In this document: in pieces, positions 60,588 through 64,000 of the stretch | How the letters are laid out: each line of letters starts with the position of its first letter | How positions within the stretch are numbered: the stretch's first letter is position 1 | Source: Nomia melanderi | Lineage: Eukaryota; Arthropoda; Insecta; Hymenoptera; Halictidae | Assembly (NCBI RefSeq): GCF_051020985.1 | Contig: NW_027475130.1 | Span: 12,480,001-12,544,000, forward strand | DNA: 64,000 bases | Direction: 5' to 3' | Notes under the pieces: generated by a model | Told to the model about the DNA's origin: nothing | The model's database searches: none | The model's input: the letters and a program-made list of their open reading frames with translations, nothing else | Made by a program: the position numbers and the translations under genes

Positions 60588-61287
60588 GATATCACCAGAT
60601 ATATATTGGATTTTACCCTGACCCTGAGTGTCCGGCCCCATGAGACGGTCGTTGTCTCGGCCCCTGGAGGTCCGACGACGATCCCGCTGCACAGATTCAT
60701 GCGCCAGGGCCTCCTACAGGTAATGCACTTTGATTTATTGCGCTATCTGTAATAGCACCCGAGATATCACCAGATATATATTGGATTTTTCACTGACCCT
60801 GAGTGACCGGCCCTATGAGACGGTAGTTTTCTCGGCCCCAGATAGTCCGAGGTCGTTCCCGCTGCACAGAATCATGCGCCAGGGCCTCCTGCAGATAATT
60901 CACTTTGGTTTATTGCGCTATCTCTAATAGCACCCGAGTTATCACCAGATATATATTGGATTTTCCCCTGACCCTGAGTGTCCGGCCCCATGAGACTGTG
61001 GTTTTCTCGGCCCCTGGTGGTCCGAGGTCGTTCCCGCTGCACAGATTCATGCGCCAGGGCCTCCTGCAGATAATTCACTTTGGTTTATTGCGCTATCTCT
61101 AATAGCACCCGACATATCACCAGATATATATTGAATTTTCCCCTGACCCTGAGCGTCCGGCCCCATGAGACTGTGGTTTTCTCGGCCCCTGGTGGTCCGA
61201 GGTCGTTCCCGTTGCACAGATTCATGCGCCAGGGCCTCCTGCAGATAATTCTCTTTGATCTATTGCGCTATCTGTAATAGCACCCGA
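60588..61287 (+). repeat. Truncated HOR (a-b-c plus variant, 700 bp)
   Basis: Monomer starts: a 60,588; b 60,763; c 60,938; and 61,113, a CATATC type with TTGAATTTTCC. A g-type monomer follows in place of e. Confidence 0.85.
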
Positions 61288-61987
61288 GATATCACCAGAT
61301 ATATATTGGATTTTACCCTGACCCTGAGTGTCCGGCCCCATGAGACTGTGGTTTTTTCGGCCCCTGGTGGTCCGAGGTCGTTCCCGCTGCACAGATTCAT
61401 GCGCCAGGGCCTCCTACAGACAATGCACTTTGATTTATTGCGCTATCTGTAATAGCACCCGAGATATCAGCAGATATATATTGGATTTTTCACTGACCCT
61501 GAGTGTCCGGCCCCATGAGACGGTCGTTTTCTCGGCCCCTGGTGGTCCGAGGTCGTTCCCGCTGCACAGATTCATGCGCCAGGGCCTCCTGCAGATAATT
61601 CACTTTGGTTTATTGCGCTATCTCTAATAGCACCCGAGATATCACCAGATATATATTGGATTTTACCCTGACCCTGAGTGTCCGGCCCCATGAGACTGTG
61701 CTTTTCTCGGCCCCTGGTGGTCCGAGGTCGTTCCCGCTGCACAGATTCATGCGCCAGGACCTCCTACAGACAATGCACTTTGATTTATTGCGCTATCTGT
61801 AATAGCACCCGACATATCACCAGATATATATTGCATTTTACCCTGACCCTGAGTGTCCGGCCCCATGAGACGGTCGTTGTCTTGGCCCCTGGCGGTCCGA
61901 GGACGTCCCCGTTGCACAGATTCATGCGCCAGGGCCTCCTGCAGATAATTCACTTTGGTTTATTGCGATATCTGTTATAGCACCCGA
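61288..61987 (+). repeat. g-h-i-j unit (700 bp)
   Basis: Monomer starts: g 61,288; h 61,463; i 61,638 (ATTCATG instead of ATACATG); j 61,813 with private TTGCATTTTACC and GTCTTGGCCCC. It is repeated 2,100 bp downstream to the window end. A separate i-j pair lies at 62,338-62,687. Confidence 0.9.
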
Positions 61988-63212
61988 GATATAACCATAT
62001 ATATATTGGATTTTTCACTGACCCTGAGCGTCCGGCCCCATGAGACGGTCGTTTTCTCGGCCGCTGGTGGTCCGAGGTCGTTCCCGCTGCACAGGTTCAT
62101 GCGCCAGGGTCTCCTACAGACAATGCACTTTGATTTATTGCGCTATCTGTAATAGCACCCGAGATATCACCAGATCTATATTGGATTTTCCCCTGACCCT
62201 GAGTATCCGGCCAAATGAGACGGTAGTTTTCTCGGCCCCTGGTGATCCGAGGTCGTTCCCGCTGCACAGATTCATGCGCCAGGGCCTCCTGCAGATAATT
62301 CACTTTGGTTTATTGCGCTATCTCTAATAGCACCCGAGATATCACCAGATATATATTGGATTTTACCCTGACCCTGAGTGTCCGGCCCCATGAGACTGTG
62401 CTTTTCTCGGCCCCTGGTGGTCCGAGGTCGTTCCCGCTGCACAGATTCATGCGCCAGGACCTCCTACAGACAATGCACTTTGATTTATTGCGCTATCTGT
62501 AATAGCACCCGACATATCACCAGATATATATTGGATTTTACCCTGACCCTGAGTGTCCGGCCCCATGAGACGGTCGTTGTCTTGGCCCCTGGCGGTCCGA
62601 GGACGTCCCCGCTGCACAGATTCATGCGCCAGGGCCTCCTACAGGTAACGCACTTTGATTTATTGTGCTATCTGTAATAGCGCCCGAGATATCACCAGAT
62701 CTATATTGGATTTTCCCCTGACCCTGAGTGTCCGGCCCCATGAGACTGTGGTTTTCTCGGCCCCTGGTGGTCCGAGGTCGTTCCCGTTGCACAGATTCAT
62801 GCGCCAGGGCCTCCTGCAGATAATTCACTTTGGTTTATTAAGCTATCTGTTATAGCACCCGAGATATCACCAGATCTATATTGGATTTTCCCCTGACCCT
62901 GAGTGTCCGACCCCATGAGACTGTGGTTTTCTCGGCCCCTGGTGTTCCGAGGTCGTTCCCGCTGCACAGACTCATGCGCCAGGGCCTCCTACAGACAATG
63001 CACATTGATTTATTGCGCTATCTCTAATAGCACCCGAGATATCACCAGATATATATTGGATTTTCCCCTGACCCTGAGTGTCCGGCCCCATGAGACTGTG
63101 GTTTTCTCGGCCCCTGGTGGTCCGAGGTCGTTCCCGTTGCACAGATTCATGCGCCAGGGCCCCCTGCAGATAATTCACTTTGGTTTATTGCGCTGTCTCT
63201 AATAGCACCCGA

Positions 63213-64000
63213 GATATCACCAGATATATATTGGATTTTTCACTGACCCTGAGGGTCCGGCCCCATGAGGCGGTCGTTTTCTCAGCCCCTGGTGGTCCGA
63301 GGTCGTTCCCGCTGCACAGATTGATGCGCCAGGGCCTCCTACAGACAATGCACTTTGATCTATTGCGCTATCTGTAATAGCACCCGAGATATCACCAGAT
63401 ATATATTGGATTTTACCCTGACCCTGAGTGTCCGGCCCCATGAGACTGTGGTTTTTTCGGCCCCTGGTGGTCCGAGGTCGTTCCCGCTGCACAGATTCAT
63501 GCGCCAGGGCCTCCTACAGACAATGCACTTTGATTTATTGCGCTATCTGTAATAGCACCCGAGATATCAGCAGATATATATTGGATTTTTCACTGACCCT
63601 GAGTGTCCGGCCCCATGAGACGGTCGTTTTCTCGGCCCCTGGTGGTCCGAGGTCGTTCCCGCTGCACAGATTCATGCGCCAGGGCCTCCTGCAGATAATT
63701 CACTTTGGTTTATTGCGCTATCTCTAATAGCACCCGAGATATCACCAGATATATATTGGATTTTACCCTGACCCTGAGTGTCCGGCCCCATGAGACTGTG
63801 CTTTTCTCGGCCCCTGGTGGTCCGAGGTCGTTCCCGCTGCACAGATTCATGCGCCAGGACCTCCTACAGACAATGCACTTTGATTTATTGCGCTATCTGT
63901 AATAGCACCCGACATATCACCAGATATATATTGCATTTTACCCTGACCCTGAGTGTCCGGCCCCATGAGACGGTCGTTGTCTTGGCCCCTGGCGGTCCGA
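63213..64000 (+). repeat. f-g-h-i-j pentamer cut by the window edge
   Basis: Monomer starts: f 63,213; g 63,388; h 63,563; i 63,738; j 63,913, of which 88 bases are present. From 63,353 to 64,000 it follows 61,253-61,900 at an exact 2,100-bp offset (12 monomers), including TTTGATCTATTG, TTGCATTTT and GTCTTGGCC. The array clearly continues beyond the window. Confidence 0.92.
63913..64000 (+). repeat. Right-edge partial monomer (type j)
   Basis: The first 88 bases of a j-type monomer (CATATC, TTGCATTTTACC, GTCTTGGCCCC), cut by the window edge inside the dyad region. Confidence 0.93.

Larger units (their letters stand above)
1..64000 (+). repeat. 175-bp tandem satellite array (whole window)
   Basis: The whole window is a head-to-tail tandem array. 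The same landmarks recur every 175 bp from end to end: GATATC, an ATATATATTGG block, CCCTGACCCTGA, TCGGCCCCTGGTGGTCCGA, a GCGCCAGGGCCTCC block and TAATAGCACCCGA. All monomers have the same orientation; I found no inversion, insertion or unique sequence. Phasing on GATATC gives 365 full monomers from 52 to 63,912: 338 of 175 bp, 21 of 174, 5 of 176 and 1 of 177. Known biology: arrays of this kind are typical of eukaryotic centromeric or other constitutive heterochromatin. I do not recognise the family, so species and chromosomal location are unknown. Both ends are cut by the window. Confidence 0.99.
31717..64000 (+). repeat. Block III: homogenised higher-order-repeat zone
   Basis: About 184 monomers drawn from a limited set of diagnostic types (a to j and a few others) that recur in fixed order. 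It contains no divergent-subfamily monomer. Stretches of 0.4-2.75 kb recur almost without change at exact or nearly exact multiples of 175 bp, for example 41,498-44,262 and 54,973-57,737. This is the pattern expected of a recently amplified satellite core. Confidence 0.85.

Noticed and set aside
1..64000. Hundreds of open reading frames of 61-157 codons on both strands
   Set aside because: They are the same few reading frames repeated with the monomer. Since 175 = 3 x 58 + 1, the frame rotates each monomer and the TAATAG cluster ends each one. They start at TTG or ATG by chance and have no ribosome-binding or splice context. The longest (33,856-34,329) exists only because two 174-bp monomers shift the frame.
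1..64000. CRISPR array
   Set aside because: The repeat is 175 bp and fills the entire period. There are no unique spacers, no cas genes and no short direct repeat of 24-40 bp.
1..64000. CENP-B box (TTCG, 4 bases, A, 2 bases, CGGG) in the monomer
   Set aside because: I checked both strands. CCCG occurs twice per monomer (CCCGCTGC and CCCGAGAT), but the required T and CGAA are not at the right distance.
1..64000. A hidden gene system, virus or mobile element in the array
   Set aside because: Every stretch can be placed in the 175-bp register with the expected landmarks. There is no residual non-satellite sequence that could hold one.

Overview
The window holds one thing: a tandem satellite DNA array with a basic period of 175 bp. 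It runs from base 1 to base 64,000 without interruption, in a single orientation. I see no protein-coding gene, RNA gene, transposon, microsatellite tract or unique sequence. A 64-kb single-family array whose monomers are near nucleosome length, with higher-order repeats (HORs), is typical of eukaryotic constitutive heterochromatin (centromeric, pericentromeric or subtelomeric). I do not recognise the monomer family and cannot name the species.

I phased all monomers on the GATATC (EcoRV) position. That gives a 51-base partial monomer at the left edge, 365 complete monomers (52-63,912) and an 88-base partial at the right edge. By tracking the phase I find 338 monomers of 175 bp, 21 of 174 bp, 5 of 176 bp and 1 of 177 bp. 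These sum exactly to the observed length. A consensus-like monomer is about 53% GC. It has an AT-rich block (monomer positions about 7-27), a double TCAGGG hexamer on the minus strand (29-40), an imperfect 8-bp dyad with a 5-bp loop (69-89) and a double stop TAATAG (163-168).

Layout. Block I (1-8,798) has mixed canonical monomers with a few old internal duplications. Block II (8,799-31,716) is the most heterogeneous. It contains a divergent monomer subfamily (13 clear copies, 1 right-half hybrid and 2 left-half chimeras), several length variants and many short segmental duplications of 0.3-0.75 kb. Block III (31,717-64,000) is much more homogeneous and is built from higher-order units. These are a 5-monomer HOR (a-b-c-d-e, 875 bp), a second 5-monomer unit (f-g-h-i-j), and their 10-monomer, 1,750-bp composite. 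Near-identical copies of multi-kilobase stretches lie exactly 13,475 bp (77 monomers) or 17,675 bp (101 monomers) apart. The gradient reads as an older, degenerate left part and a recently amplified core towards the right edge.

Nothing here works together as genes. Every open reading frame is a by-product of repetition: 175 = 3 x 58 + 1, so the frame rotates with each monomer and the same stop cluster ends each frame. The useful information lies in how the array has evolved (HOR birth, unequal exchange, intra-monomer conversion) and in which parts of the monomer resist change.
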